Made by a program: the position numbers and the translations under genes. Shown one piece after another: positions 9,140 through 17,811 of a stretch of 64,000 nucleotides of DNA. The notes under the pieces are model-generated. The model was not told the origin of the DNA. It saw only the letters and a list, made by a program, of their open reading frames with translations, and made no database searches. Every line of letters starts with the position of its first letter. The first letter of the stretch is position 1. The stretch is from Myxococcota bacterium (GTDB lineage: Bacteria > Myxococcota_A > UBA796 > JAFGLY01). The stretch covers positions 1-64,000 of the forward strand of contig JAJRWT010000097.1 of assembly GCA_024276675.1 (NCBI GenBank), given 5' to 3'.

Positions 9140-11875
9140 ATGAAGCGGCAAAGAGGCCCGATATCATTCCATCGCCGAAAGTTCATGCAGATGGCCGCGG
9201 GCACGGGAGTGTCCTGCGTCTTCGCCAACTTTCTCACCAGCGACTTCGTCCGGGCGGCCAAGGCCTCGACGGATCACCTGGCCTCCGGCGTCAAGCTCCT
9301 CCAGTCCGCGTGCCCCTACTGCGGCGTCGGGTGCGGCACCTTGATCAAGGTCCAGGACGGCAGGGTGGCGGGGATGGTGCCCGACAAGAAGCACCCCACC
9401 AACCGCGGAATCCAGTGTATAAAGGGCCTCAACGCCCACGAGCCCATCTACCGGGATCGTCTTTCGCAGGTGCTGGTGCGCAAGGACCTGAGCGATCCGC
9501 TGAGGGGTCACGTATCCGCCACAAAGGGGCGCTTCGACGACGATGTCTTCGAGGCCGTTCCCCTCCACGAGGCCGAGGAGCTGGTGACGGAGAAGATCGC
9601 CGGGATCATCGCCGCCAGGGGGCCCAACACGGTGGGTCTCAATGGCTCGGGTCAGCTCACCATGGAGGCCCAGTGGATCGAAAACATCCTCATGAAGGGG
9701 GTGATCGGCTCCAACTCCATCGAGGCAAACGCCCGGATGTGCATGACCTCGGCCGTCACCGGCTACTTCCACTCCTACGGCTCGGACGCGCCCCCCACCT
9801 GCTACGACGACATCGAGCAGGCCGACTTCATCACCTTCTGGGGCCACAACGCCCGAGAGGCCCATCCCGTGCTGTTCTGGCGCGTGGCGGACCACAAGAA
9901 GCGCGCGGGCATCCCCACGCTGGTCTCCGACCCGCGGCGCACCGGGACCGTGGTGGGCCTGGAGTCCATCGATCCCCGCAACAGCCTGCACCTGCAGACG
10001 CTCAACGGTGACATCAGCTATCACAACGCCATCGCCCACGTGCTCCTCACCCGCTACCCCGAGGCCTGCATGCCTGAAAGCTGGCTGGAGCAGCACACCA
10101 CGGGCTGGAAGGACTACGTTGCCGGGGTAAAGGCCCGCTACTCGCCCGCCCAGGTGGTGGAGCGCCTGAAGATGCTGGACCGCGGCAGGGTGACGGTACG
10201 GCAGATCGAGCACATCGCAAAAACCTGGGCCGAGGCCTCCATCAAAGGCCGAAAGCGTGGTCGAGGCGGTGTGCTCACCTTCTGGGGCATCGGCTACAAC
10301 CAGATGCTCCACGGGCAACACAACACCATCGGCCTGGTGAACCTGCACCTGCTCACCGGCAACGTGGGGCGTCCCGGCTGCGGGAGCCACTCCCAGACGG
10401 GCCAGCCCAACGCCATGAGCGAGCGCCTCATGGGTGGGCTCACCGGCCGGCTCCCCTTCAACAAGCCGCTCTCGGATCCTGACTGGCGTGAGCACATGGA
10501 AAAGGCCTGGGGGCTGCCGGCCAAGCGGCTGGAGGCCGTGAGCGCGCTGCCAAATCCCGGGATGGTGGTGGGCATGATGGAGCGAGCCCTCAAGGACGAA
10601 CTCCTGGCCATGTTCTGGATCTACACCACCCACATCCACATGCCCGACGTGGAGACCCTGGTGCGGCCCGCCTTGAGCAAGATGTTCGTGGTGGTGCAGG
10701 ACATCTACCGGCACGCTCCCAACAACCTCTACGCCGACGTAATCTTCCCCGCGGCCACCTGGGGCGAGTGGGTGGGGGGCACCTACATCCAATCGGAGCG
10801 CCGCCTGTACGTGTGTGACGGCACGGCCAACCCCCCTCCCAACTGCCTGCCCGACATGGACCTGGCCATCGACAAGGCCAAGGCCCTGGCCAGGAAGCTG
10901 GGCCTGGACGCGGACCGCATCCTCCCCTTCGAGAAGAAGATCAAGCTCGGGAACGGGCTGATGGCATACGATCCCGAGGATGTCTTCCGCGAGATACTCC
11001 GAGCCAGCGCCGGTTCCGACGCGGACCTCACCGGGATGCTCCAGGTGGAAGAGCAGGACGGAGTCAGCCCCTACACCCAGATGCGCCAGCTTCGCGGCAT
11101 CCAGTGGCCAGCGCCAACGGCCGATATCGCCCGGGCGGGCGGCACCAGGCGTCGCTACCTGGGTCAGGAAGGTTGGACCGACAAGCCGTATGGAGCCTTT
11201 CCCAAGAAGGGCGGCAAGGCGAAGTTCAAGCTCTGCGAACAGGACTACTCTCAGATCCACGAGATCTGCGACGATCTCATGGAGTTCGGCTCCAGCGCCC
11301 AGCCTGGGGCCGGCCCCTACCTCATCGACGAACTTGCGGACGCCAAGAGCACGGGGAGGGACAACTTGTTGGTGCGGGCCCGCAACGCCGCGCTTCCACC
11401 CGAACTACCCGACCTGGCCGTCTACGAGAACCGCGCCAAGGGGCTGAGCGACCACGTCGCGCTAGACAGCTTCCCTTTCTGGCTCTCCCTGGGCATCGTC
11501 TACGAGCACTTCCACGCCTCCAAGACCATCCGCGGCCCCACCACCTTGAAGCTGGTCCCCGAGCAGTACGTGGAGATCAACGATCAGGACGCCGCTCGTT
11601 TCGGGCTGCGCGATGGCGAGTGGGTTCGCGTGGTGACCAGGCGGGGCAGCTACGAAGCACGGGTCTCCATCGGCACGGGCAGCCTCATTCGTCCGGCTCG
11701 CTCGGTGGTTCCCCCCGGGCTCATTTTCAGCCCCTGGAACCTCTCGGTAGCGGACAGCGCCGATCCCCAAGAGAACAGGTGGCTTGCCAACGCCACCAGC
11801 CACCGGGGCTGGGACCCCGTCAGCGGCCAGGTGGACTACAAGAAGCTGGCGGCACGCATAGAAAAGATCTCTTGA
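9140..11875 (+). CDS. NapA-like periplasmic molybdopterin oxidoreductase
   Basis: Large Mo-bis-MGD enzyme of the DMSO reductase family, 911 residues, nearest by motif to periplasmic/assimilatory nitrate reductases. It has a twin-arginine signal (HRRKFMQMAAG), a 4Fe-4S site CPYCGVGC with a fourth Cys in QCIKG, and a likely Mo-ligand Cys in NARMCMTSAV, which matches the NapA pattern. C-terminal cofactor-binding motifs include YEHFHASKTIRG and NRWLANATSH. It is about 80 residues longer than typical NapA, with extra sequence before the last domain. Nitrate is the first guess for substrate; related Cys-coordinated enzymes acting on other oxyanions cannot be excluded. No NapB or NapD gene is present here. 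Start ATG 9140 has GGGAG upstream. Confidence 0.85.
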   Translation: MKRQRGPISFHRRKFMQMAAGTGVSCVFANFLTSDFVRAAKASTDHLASGVKLLQSACPYCGVGCGTLIKVQDGRVAGMVPDKKHPTNRGIQCIKGLNAHEPIYRDRLSQVLVRKDLSDPLRGHVSATKGRFDDDVFEAVPLHEAEELVTEKIAGIIAARGPNTVGLNGSGQLTMEAQWIENILMKGVIGSNSIEANARMCMTSAVTGYFHSYGSDAPPTCYDDIEQADFITFWGHNAREAHPVLFWRVADHKKRAGIPTLVSDPRRTGTVVGLESIDPRNSLHLQTLNGDISYHNAIAHVLLTRYPEACMPESWLEQHTTGWKDYVAGVKARYSPAQVVERLKMLDRGRVTVRQIEHIAKTWAEASIKGRKRGRGGVLTFWGIGYNQMLHGQHNTIGLVNLHLLTGNVGRPGCGSHSQTGQPNAMSERLMGGLTGRLPFNKPLSDPDWREHMEKAWGLPAKRLEAVSALPNPGMVVGMMERALKDELLAMFWIYTTHIHMPDVETLVRPALSKMFVVVQDIYRHAPNNLYADVIFPAATWGEWVGGTYIQSERRLYVCDGTANPPPNCLPDMDLAIDKAKALARKLGLDADRILPFEKKIKLGNGLMAYDPEDVFREILRASAGSDADLTGMLQVEEQDGVSPYTQMRQLRGIQWPAPTADIARAGGTRRRYLGQEGWTDKPYGAFPKKGGKAKFKLCEQDYSQIHEICDDLMEFGSSAQPGAGPYLIDELADAKSTGRDNLLVRARNAALPPELPDLAVYENRAKGLSDHVALDSFPFWLSLGIVYEHFHASKTIRGPTTLKLVPEQYVEINDQDAARFGLRDGEWVRVVTRRGSYEARVSIGTGSLIRPARSVVPPGLIFSPWNLSVADSADPQENRWLANATSHRGWDPVSGQVDYKKLAARIEKIS

Positions 11876-11888
11876 GTCTCCCGTGGTG

Positions 11889-12494
11889 ATGAACCGTAGA
11901 GATCTCTTGAAGAACGTGTTGGCCCTGAGCGCGGTCTCGCTGCCCCTGGCGTTGCTGGGCACCAGCCATGCCGCGGGGGACAACCTGCTGCGTCCCCCGG
12001 GAGCCCTGGACGAGCGGAGCTTTCTGTCCCGTTGTATCCGCTGCGCTCGCTGTGTGGATGCCTGTCCCAACAAGGCCATCGTGCCGCTGGACGCCAGCTT
12101 CGGACATGCCAGGATCTCCACGCCGGCCATCCAGGCCCGCCGGCAGGCCTGCATGCTCTGCAACCGGGTGGAGGGGGACTACCTGCTGTGTACCACCGCT
12201 TGTCCCACCGGTGCCCTTCAGCCGGTGCGCAAGGACCCCGCCGAGATAATGGCCAGAGTATCCATGGGAACGGCTGTGATAGACCAGCAGCTATGCTACT
12301 CCTACAACAACTGGAGCTGCGGGGCCTGCTACCGGGCCTGCCCCCTGTCGGGGCTGGCCATGACGCTCGGTCTGTGGGAGCGCCCCACCGTGGACCCCGC
12401 CCACTGCATCGGCTGCGGCCTCTGCGAGCGCTCCTGCATCCGCTATCCCCACGCCATCAGGGTCCAGAGCCATCGCGGCAGGGCGGCTTCATGA
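11889..12494 (+). CDS. NapG-like Tat-exported four-cluster ferredoxin (first copy)
   Basis: Periplasmic 16-Cys ferredoxin, about 201 residues. The N-terminus NRRDLLKNVLALSAV is a twin-arginine signal. Four 4Fe-4S sites are visible: CIRCARCVDACP, CMLC...CTTACP, C...CGACYRACP and CIGCGLCERSC. In the Nap system NapG works with the membrane protein NapH to feed electrons from quinol to NapA. Start set at ATG 11889; two GTG codons directly before it are in frame. It lies 13 bases after the molybdoenzyme and overlaps the second NapG-like gene by an ATGA, so translation is likely coupled. Confidence 0.88.
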   Translation: MNRRDLLKNVLALSAVSLPLALLGTSHAAGDNLLRPPGALDERSFLSRCIRCARCVDACPNKAIVPLDASFGHARISTPAIQARRQACMLCNRVEGDYLLCTTACPTGALQPVRKDPAEIMARVSMGTAVIDQQLCYSYNNWSCGACYRACPLSGLAMTLGLWERPTVDPAHCIGCGLCERSCIRYPHAIRVQSHRGRAAS

Positions 12495-13249
12495 GCCTCA
12501 CGCGTCGTCGGATTCTGCGAGATGCCGTCGGTGCAGGCGCGTCGCTCTTCGCCTTCCTCGGCGTCTCCGGCCTGCTGCGCCTCGTGCTGGGGGCTGGCGC
12601 TTCCAGCTACCCGGTGGACGGTGGAACATCCGGCTCGCTGGATGGGTGCGGAACCACGGCTGGAGACGCGCTCCTCCCAAGGCTGATCCGCCCCCCCGGA
12701 GCCCTGGAAGAGCCAGCCTTCCTGGCCGGGTGCATCCGCTGCTACCGCTGCCAGGACGCCTGTGACATCGGTGCTGTGCGCTTCCTGGGCGAGGGCGCCG
12801 GCGAGAGCTTCCTCTCCCCCTATATCGATCCGGCGGCGAAGGCCTGCAACTTGTGCATGAAGTGCACCCGGTCCTGTCCCACCGGGGTACTGGTGCCCAT
12901 GGAGCCCGAGGAGCGCCGGGAGGTCTCCATGGCAACGGTTACCCTGGAGGCCGCGCTCTGCCTCTCCCACAAGGCAGCGTCCATTCGGGACCGACAGGCC
13001 CTCCTGGTGGAGGCGGGCAGGGAGGCCACCGAGGTGGAGGCCACACTGGAGCGGCGGGGGCCCTGCGGCGAGTGCTACATGTTCTGTCCCGAACGTGGTC
13101 GGGCCATCGATATCCAACCGGGGGGATTCCTTGCACCTCGGGTGTTCCCCGACAAGTGCGTCGGCTGCGGCCTGTGCGAGGAGATCTGCCGGGTGATCCT
13201 TCGGGGCAGGCCCGCCATCCAGGTCGTACCCACGCGGAGCTGGACATGA
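12491..13249 (+). CDS. NapG-like Tat-exported ferredoxin (second copy)
   Basis: Second 4Fe-4S ferredoxin of the NapG type, 252 residues, with a Tat signal (TRRRILRDAVG) and a hydrophobic stretch. Cluster motifs are CIRCYRCQDAC, CNLCMKCTRSCP, CGECYMFCP (its first Cys lies about 40 residues earlier) and CVGCGLCEEIC. The phrase RPPGALEE before the first cluster mirrors RPPGALDE in the first copy, so the two arose by duplication. The insert around residues 160-195 distinguishes it. Overlaps both neighbours by ATGA-type junctions. Confidence 0.87.
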   Translation: MSLTRRRILRDAVGAGASLFAFLGVSGLLRLVLGAGASSYPVDGGTSGSLDGCGTTAGDALLPRLIRPPGALEEPAFLAGCIRCYRCQDACDIGAVRFLGEGAGESFLSPYIDPAAKACNLCMKCTRSCPTGVLVPMEPEERREVSMATVTLEAALCLSHKAASIRDRQALLVEAGREATEVEATLERRGPCGECYMFCPERGRAIDIQPGGFLAPRVFPDKCVGCGLCEEICRVILRGRPAIQVVPTRSWT

Positions 13250-14820
13250 AACCAGCCCGCCGAGCTGCTCCAGTACGGAGCCAGGGCGTCGTCCAGCTCC
13301 TGCGCCGTGCGGCCCAGGCCAGCGTCGCGTGTATCATGGTGTCCGTCGTGTTCCTGGGCCTCTATGCCCACTACCGGGCGGCCGACGCCATTGACGACCT
13401 GGATGCGGAGGCCGGTTGGAGGGCACCTGTACTGGCCGCTATACACGAGATCGTAGACCCCATGGACGACCCCTGGAGCTTTCTCCAGGGATTCGGAGGC
13501 AACGTCTGGTCCATGAGGCTCTTCGGCTACGACATCACGGACCCCCTGGCGGCGCTGGACGCCAGCGCGGCGTCGCTCTCGATACACGCGCCGCTGCTCA
13601 TGTCCATCCTGCTGCCCGTGCTGCTCACGCTCCTGCTGGGCAAGGTGTATTGTAGCTGGCTTTGCCCTGCCAACGTCATCTTCGAACTCGCCTCCGGGCT
13701 TCGCCGGCTCTTGCGTTTCCTGGAGCTGAGGCCCGCCAACCTGCGCTTCTCTCGACGGAACAAGTACCTGCTGCTCCTGGCGGGGCTCGTCATGGGCGCT
13801 CTGGGCAGCCTGCCCCTCTTCGCCTTGTTCTACCCACCCGCGGTCTTGAGCCGCACCGTCCACGCGCTCATATTCGGAACGGCAGCCACGGGCACCCTCG
13901 TCTTTTTCTCGGTCCTGCTGGCCTTCGAGCTGCTGGTATCTCCTCGCTGGTGGTGCCGCTACATGTGCCCGGGCGGCGCCCTCTACGGTCTCATGGGCTG
14001 GCCGCGGCTGCTCCGCGTCCGGCACGCCCCGGACCTGTGCACCAACTGCGGGGCCTGCCACGCCCACTGCAAGGCCGGGCTCGACCCGCCGCGGCAGAGC
14101 TTCGGTATCGAGTGCGACAACTGCGGCCAGTGCGTCAGGCACTGCGGAAGCAGGGCCATGAGCTGGGGGCTGGGCCTTCCTGCCTGGCTTTCCCGGACAA
14201 CCATCGTGCTGCTGCTCCTGGCACCGCTCGCTCCCCGGGCCGGGGCCCACCACATCCTGGGCCTTCCCCACTACTCCTACAAGGAGAACTACCCCCAGGT
14301 GCCCGTGCTGGAGTACCCCGCCGAGAGCGGTCCCTACGACATCCTGCTCACCGCCTACCCCGGAGTCCCCAACCCCGGCGAGGCGGCCAACCTGAGCGTC
14401 TACGTGAAGGACAAGCTCACGGGCCAGGTCTACGACGATCCCGTCCAGGTGCGGGTCCTGCGAACCTTCACCTTTGGCAGCAACCAGGTGATCCTGGAGC
14501 CGGTGAGCCTCCTCCCCCTGGATCGTGTCTACACCGTGGCGGTGATGTTTCCCGCCGACGGCGAGTATATCGTGGAGGTCTCCCTGGAGGTGGAGGGAAA
14601 GCTGGAGGTCATACCCTTCCTGGTGGTGGCGGGGGATCCCTCCTCGGCCACGGCTCCCCTGCTGATCTTGATGGGAGCGATGGGGATCTTCATAGTCGTG
14701 GTGAGGGCCGTGGGGATCAAGCGGGGACGTGGGAAGAATCCGAAAGAAGGAGACCTCCGAAGCGGGCTCCCCAAAGGTGACACAAGCCGGGACATCCCCT
14801 CGCCACGCGAGGCGAAATGA
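13246..14820 (+). CDS. NapH-like membrane Fe-S protein with C-terminal periplasmic domain
   Basis: Polytopic membrane protein of the NapH/CcoG family, 524 residues. It has membrane-side Cys motifs CSWLCP and CRYMCPGG and a ferredoxin part with CTNCGACHAHC and CDNCGQCVRHC, so two 4Fe-4S clusters are expected. After a further hydrophobic segment comes an extra domain of about 150 residues (from HHILGLPHYSYKENYP to FLVVAGDP) that looks like a beta-sandwich of the FixH/YtkA kind, then a last membrane helix and a charged tail. NapH proteins draw electrons from quinol; the added domain has no such known role and may bind metal or a partner. Both ends overlap neighbours by ATGA. Confidence 0.85.
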   Translation: MKPARRAAPVRSQGVVQLLRRAAQASVACIMVSVVFLGLYAHYRAADAIDDLDAEAGWRAPVLAAIHEIVDPMDDPWSFLQGFGGNVWSMRLFGYDITDPLAALDASAASLSIHAPLLMSILLPVLLTLLLGKVYCSWLCPANVIFELASGLRRLLRFLELRPANLRFSRRNKYLLLLAGLVMGALGSLPLFALFYPPAVLSRTVHALIFGTAATGTLVFFSVLLAFELLVSPRWWCRYMCPGGALYGLMGWPRLLRVRHAPDLCTNCGACHAHCKAGLDPPRQSFGIECDNCGQCVRHCGSRAMSWGLGLPAWLSRTTIVLLLLAPLAPRAGAHHILGLPHYSYKENYPQVPVLEYPAESGPYDILLTAYPGVPNPGEAANLSVYVKDKLTGQVYDDPVQVRVLRTFTFGSNQVILEPVSLLPLDRVYTVAVMFPADGEYIVEVSLEVEGKLEVIPFLVVAGDPSSATAPLLILMGAMGIFIVVVRAVGIKRGRGKNPKEGDLRSGLPKGDTSRDIPSPREAK

Positions 14821-16766
14821 GCAGCCCAACAGGGCGTTGGCTGGGTCGGGCGAAGCTCGCGTTCCCCTACCTGCTGCTGCTGGCGGCGCTGCTGGGCGTG
14901 TTCTGCTCCAACCTGGGCTCTGACCCGGGCCGGGACCAGGCGACGAGGGCTGAGCCCGCCCTGCCGACGCTGGTGGATCCCGTCTGCGGGATGGAGGTCA
15001 ACCCGGCCTGGGGGCACAGCCAGGATCACGCGGGTCGGAGCTACTACTTCTGCAGCGAGTCCTGCAAGCTGAAATTCGCCTCCAACCCCGACCAATACCT
15101 GCAGGAGAGCTGCCCGGTCTGCGGCGAGCCAGTGTCGCCATCCCGCGCCTTTCCCGCCACCTACCTGGGGAAGACATACGAGCTGTGCTCCCAGGAGCAC
15201 CGGCGACTCTTCAAGGCCGATCCCGCCGGGTACTTCATGCACACCATGTGGGGGATCCCCGACTGGCTGTACTACCTGTCCATCGGCATCGTGCTGCTGA
15301 TCTCGTTCCTGGTGCTGGAGATTCCCGGCGAGAGGGCCGGTGCAGGAGCACGGCCACGCCTGGACCTCATGGCGTCGAGACCCATGCGTATCCTTGCGGG
15401 ATCGCGTGTCTTTCGCTTCCTCCTGCAGCTCTCCGTCGTGCTGCTCTTCCTGCTGGTGATAGCCGCCGGTCTCTACGGCGTGCAGAACCCCGCCATGAAC
15501 ATCGCCCCCTTGCTCACCTGGACGGTGTGGTGGGGAGGGCTGGTGGTGGTGATCATGTTCCTGGGCAAGGCCTGGTGCTACGTGTGCCCCTGGGACGCCA
15601 TCGCCGGGTGGGTCGAGGGCATGAGCCTGTGGAGGAAGCCCAGGAGGGGCATTGGCCTGGCCCTGCCATGGCCGCGCTCCTGGCGCAACATCCGTCTCGC
15701 CACCATCCTCTTCGTGGGCTTGACCTGGGTGGAGTTGGGCTTCGGTGTGACCATGTCACCGGCAGCCACCGCCTGGCTTGCGCTGGCCATGCTCCTCCTG
15801 GCCCTGGGCTCGGTCCTGCTCTTCGACAGGAGGAGCTTCTGCCGGTACGGCTGCCTGGTGGGACGGGTGAGCGGGCTCTACGCGATGTTCTCGGCCATCG
15901 AGGTGAGGAGCCGCGACAAGGCCGCCTGCCGTGCCTGCCGGAGCAAGGAGTGCGTGAAAGGCAGCGCCACCGCCCACGGCTGCCCCACCTTCCAGTACCC
16001 CGGGGGCATGCAGACCAACACCTACTGCATACAGTGCATGGAGTGCGTCCAGGCCTGTCCCCACGACAACATCGCGGTCAACCTGCGCCCCTGGGGCTCC
16101 GACCTGGCGGTGGGCGGCAAGCCAGCCAGCGACGAGGCCTTCCTTGCGCTGCTCATGCTGTCCATCACGGCATTCCACGGCCTCACCATGACCCCCGCGT
16201 GGCGTGACCTGCTGGCGGTCCTGGAAGCTCCGGCATGGTCGGGCCAGGTGCTCTCCTTCAGCCTGGGCATGGTGGCCATCATGCTGGCCCCCATCGCCCT
16301 GTTCACGCTGCTGGTGCGTATGTCCCACATGCTGGCCCTCCGCTCCGGCGGGGCACGAGGCCCAGGGTTCGGCGGCTACTTCGTCAGATACGCCTACTGC
16401 GTCCTCCCCATCGCCCTCTTCTACCACCTGGCCCACAACCTGGAGCACTTGTTGATGGAAGGCCCAAAGGTGGTGGCACTCATCAGCGACCCCCTTGGGC
16501 GGGGATGGAACCTCATGGGAACGGCCGGGCTGTCCATCCCGCCCATGGTCTCGCTGGACACCCTCTGGATCCTCCAGGTGGTGCTGGTGGCCGTGGGCCA
16601 CGTGTACAGCCTGTGGGCGGCCCGCGAGATCAGCCGGCGCAGCTTCGGCGACCACGCCCTGGCCCGCCGCAGCCAGTGGCCCATCCTCCTGGGCATGATA
16701 GCCTTCTCCATCTTCAGCCTGTGGCTCCTCAAGCAGCCCATGGAGATGCGCAGCTCGGCGATGTAG
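14817..16766 (+). CDS. Double YHS domain fused to NapH-like membrane Fe-S protein
   Basis: A 649-residue fusion. After an N-terminal membrane helix there are two YHS-type metal-binding domains, DPVCGMEVNP with YYFCSESCK, and CPVCGEPVSP with YELCSQEH. The rest is a polytopic NapH/CcoG-like part with CYVCPWDAI, CRYGCLVG, a Cys-rich stretch CRACRSKEC, and a 4Fe-4S motif CIQCMECVQACP. Several further helices include the His-rich YHLAHNLEH. YHS domains are known in copper and mercury handling proteins, so metal delivery or sensing coupled to electron transfer is possible. It is the last gene of the operon and overlaps the previous stop. Confidence 0.83.
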   Translation: MSSPTGRWLGRAKLAFPYLLLLAALLGVFCSNLGSDPGRDQATRAEPALPTLVDPVCGMEVNPAWGHSQDHAGRSYYFCSESCKLKFASNPDQYLQESCPVCGEPVSPSRAFPATYLGKTYELCSQEHRRLFKADPAGYFMHTMWGIPDWLYYLSIGIVLLISFLVLEIPGERAGAGARPRLDLMASRPMRILAGSRVFRFLLQLSVVLLFLLVIAAGLYGVQNPAMNIAPLLTWTVWWGGLVVVIMFLGKAWCYVCPWDAIAGWVEGMSLWRKPRRGIGLALPWPRSWRNIRLATILFVGLTWVELGFGVTMSPAATAWLALAMLLLALGSVLLFDRRSFCRYGCLVGRVSGLYAMFSAIEVRSRDKAACRACRSKECVKGSATAHGCPTFQYPGGMQTNTYCIQCMECVQACPHDNIAVNLRPWGSDLAVGGKPASDEAFLALLMLSITAFHGLTMTPAWRDLLAVLEAPAWSGQVLSFSLGMVAIMLAPIALFTLLVRMSHMLALRSGGARGPGFGGYFVRYAYCVLPIALFYHLAHNLEHLLMEGPKVVALISDPLGRGWNLMGTAGLSIPPMVSLDTLWILQVVLVAVGHVYSLWAAREISRRSFGDHALARRSQWPILLGMIAFSIFSLWLLKQPMEMRSSAM

Positions 16767-16939
16767 GGACTACCCCGCCTGAGCATGGCGACCCCGGTTC
16801 ATGAACGGCCGGGCATGGCAACGAACCCACGAACTTCAAGTCATCCCGTGTCCACGTTGCCACGAAATCACCGCAGAGCAGCCCATCGCGCCGAACGTCG
16901 TGGAGATCCCGCCAGGAAAGGGCGGTGCTCGCACACTTG

Positions 16940-17110
16940 GACCAGGGGTGAACGCCTTCTCGACCGCTTGACGGTATTCGTTCTTGGCGTTCTTCCAGAA
17001 GCCTTCTCGAAGGTCGGAGCCGTCGCTCCAGCGCTCCAACCCCTCCATGACCGAGCTGTCTGGGTCGCGTCGCACCAGATCATTGATAAAGGGCTCATCC
17101 CGCCGGAATA
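16940..17110 (-). pseudogene. Possible gene remnant (unidentified)
   Basis: One minus-strand frame reads like true protein for about 55 residues (for example EPFINDLVRRDP, EGLERWSDGSDL, EGFWKNAKNEYR) and then turns into Pro/Gly/Arg-rich sequence. A stop codon lies shortly upstream and there is no good start, so it is probably a decayed fragment. I do not recognise the family. Its location next to the tmRNA 3' end makes a leftover from an inserted element plausible, but nothing in it is diagnostic. Confidence 0.25.
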
Positions 17111-17324
17111 GTCGCCTCAGACCTTGGCGTCACTTTGAGCTGCCGGCCGGGACCCGCTACCTCTGGGCGCCGACCGGGCTTTTCCGTGCGGGCCGTGAGA
17201 CCTCGTCTGCGCTATGCCATGATGGGAACTGGCGGCTTCCGGAGTCCGCCGCAAGCGAAGGACTCACAGCGGATGTGGGAGAACGCTCGGGGAGCGCCTC
17301 CCCACGACCCCTACGACGAGAGAG

Positions 17325-17347
17325 GCCCAGGATTCCCCTGGGCTCCT
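17325..17347 (-). terminator. Hairpin after the tmRNA 3' end
   Basis: A GC-rich stem (GAGCCCAGG pairing with CCTGGGC-CTC, one bulged base) with a 5-base loop begins about 13 bases after the tmRNA end on the minus strand. A run of T precedes rather than follows it, so it may be a processing or termination hairpin rather than a textbook terminator. Confidence 0.4.
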
Positions 17348-17359
17348 ACAAGAAGAAAA

Positions 17360-17731
17360 TGGAGGCGGCGGGAGTCGAACCCGCGTCCGAAATCGCTCGG
17401 CTTTGGCTTCTACATGCTTAGCCTCCGGTCTACCACTCCGTGAGCTCGGAGGCCCCCGCTTTCACGGAATGAGCGACGATTTGTCGGGGTTGTTTGTCGT
17501 CCCCTGGGCGCCACGCCACGAAGCGCCTTCAGGACTAGCCAGGTCTTGACGCGCCCGAAACTGGAACCCTGGCATTGCCAGCTCGGACGGCTCGGCCGCT
17601 ACGCGGCGGCGAGAGCGAAGCTGTCGTTGTTGTTGGCAGCTATTTTGGTTTTCCCGGTGTTTTGCGAGGTACCGAGCACCTCGACATGCAGCCTCGGCCT
17701 ACCACGACCCCGTCGAACCCGTTTCGCCCCC
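17360..17731 (-). ncRNA. ssrA: tmRNA (SsrA)
   Basis: Transfer-messenger RNA that rescues stalled ribosomes. Read on the minus strand, the 5' end GGGGGCG pairs with CGCCTCC at the 3' end to make a 7-bp acceptor stem (one G-U). The 3' tRNA-like part has the T arm GCGGG-TTCGACT-CCCGC, and the 5' part has the typical GAAACGGGTTCGACGGGG. The internal frame encodes the tag ANNNDSFALAAA followed by TAG. The resume codon GCC is preceded by TAGCT, in line with the TAGNN-GCN pattern of other tmRNAs. CCA is not encoded. The length of about 372 bases is normal. Confidence 0.95.
17599..17637 (-). other. tmRNA proteolysis-tag reading frame (ANNNDSFALAAA)
   Basis: Twelve sense codons starting with the resume codon GCC (17635-17637) and ending in TAG (17599-17601). 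The hydrophobic C-terminus ALAAA fits recognition by ClpXP-type proteases. Three successive Asn residues follow the first Ala. Confidence 0.88.
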
Positions 17732-17811
17732 TCGATGGTGGATGGGCCGGATGGAATGGGGATGAAGGGGACTGGCCCCACGACCATCCGGTTCACTGTG
17801 TTCCTTCTTTC

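Larger units (their letters stand above)
16767..17359. other. Gene-poor stretch between the respiratory operon and tmRNA
   Basis: About 590 bases with no complete gene supported. A 10-base palindrome GTTCATGAAC sits at 16797-16806, 30 bases after the operon stop. A protein-like fragment on the minus strand is listed separately. A hairpin at 17325-17347 lies just beyond the tmRNA 3' end. This is the side of tmRNA where integrating elements commonly insert, but no integrase or direct repeat of the tmRNA end is visible in this window. Confidence 0.5.

Noticed and set aside
9164..11260. 698-codon antisense frame under the NapA-like gene
   Set aside because: Same cause; the sense strand has Tat signal, Fe-S and molybdopterin motifs.
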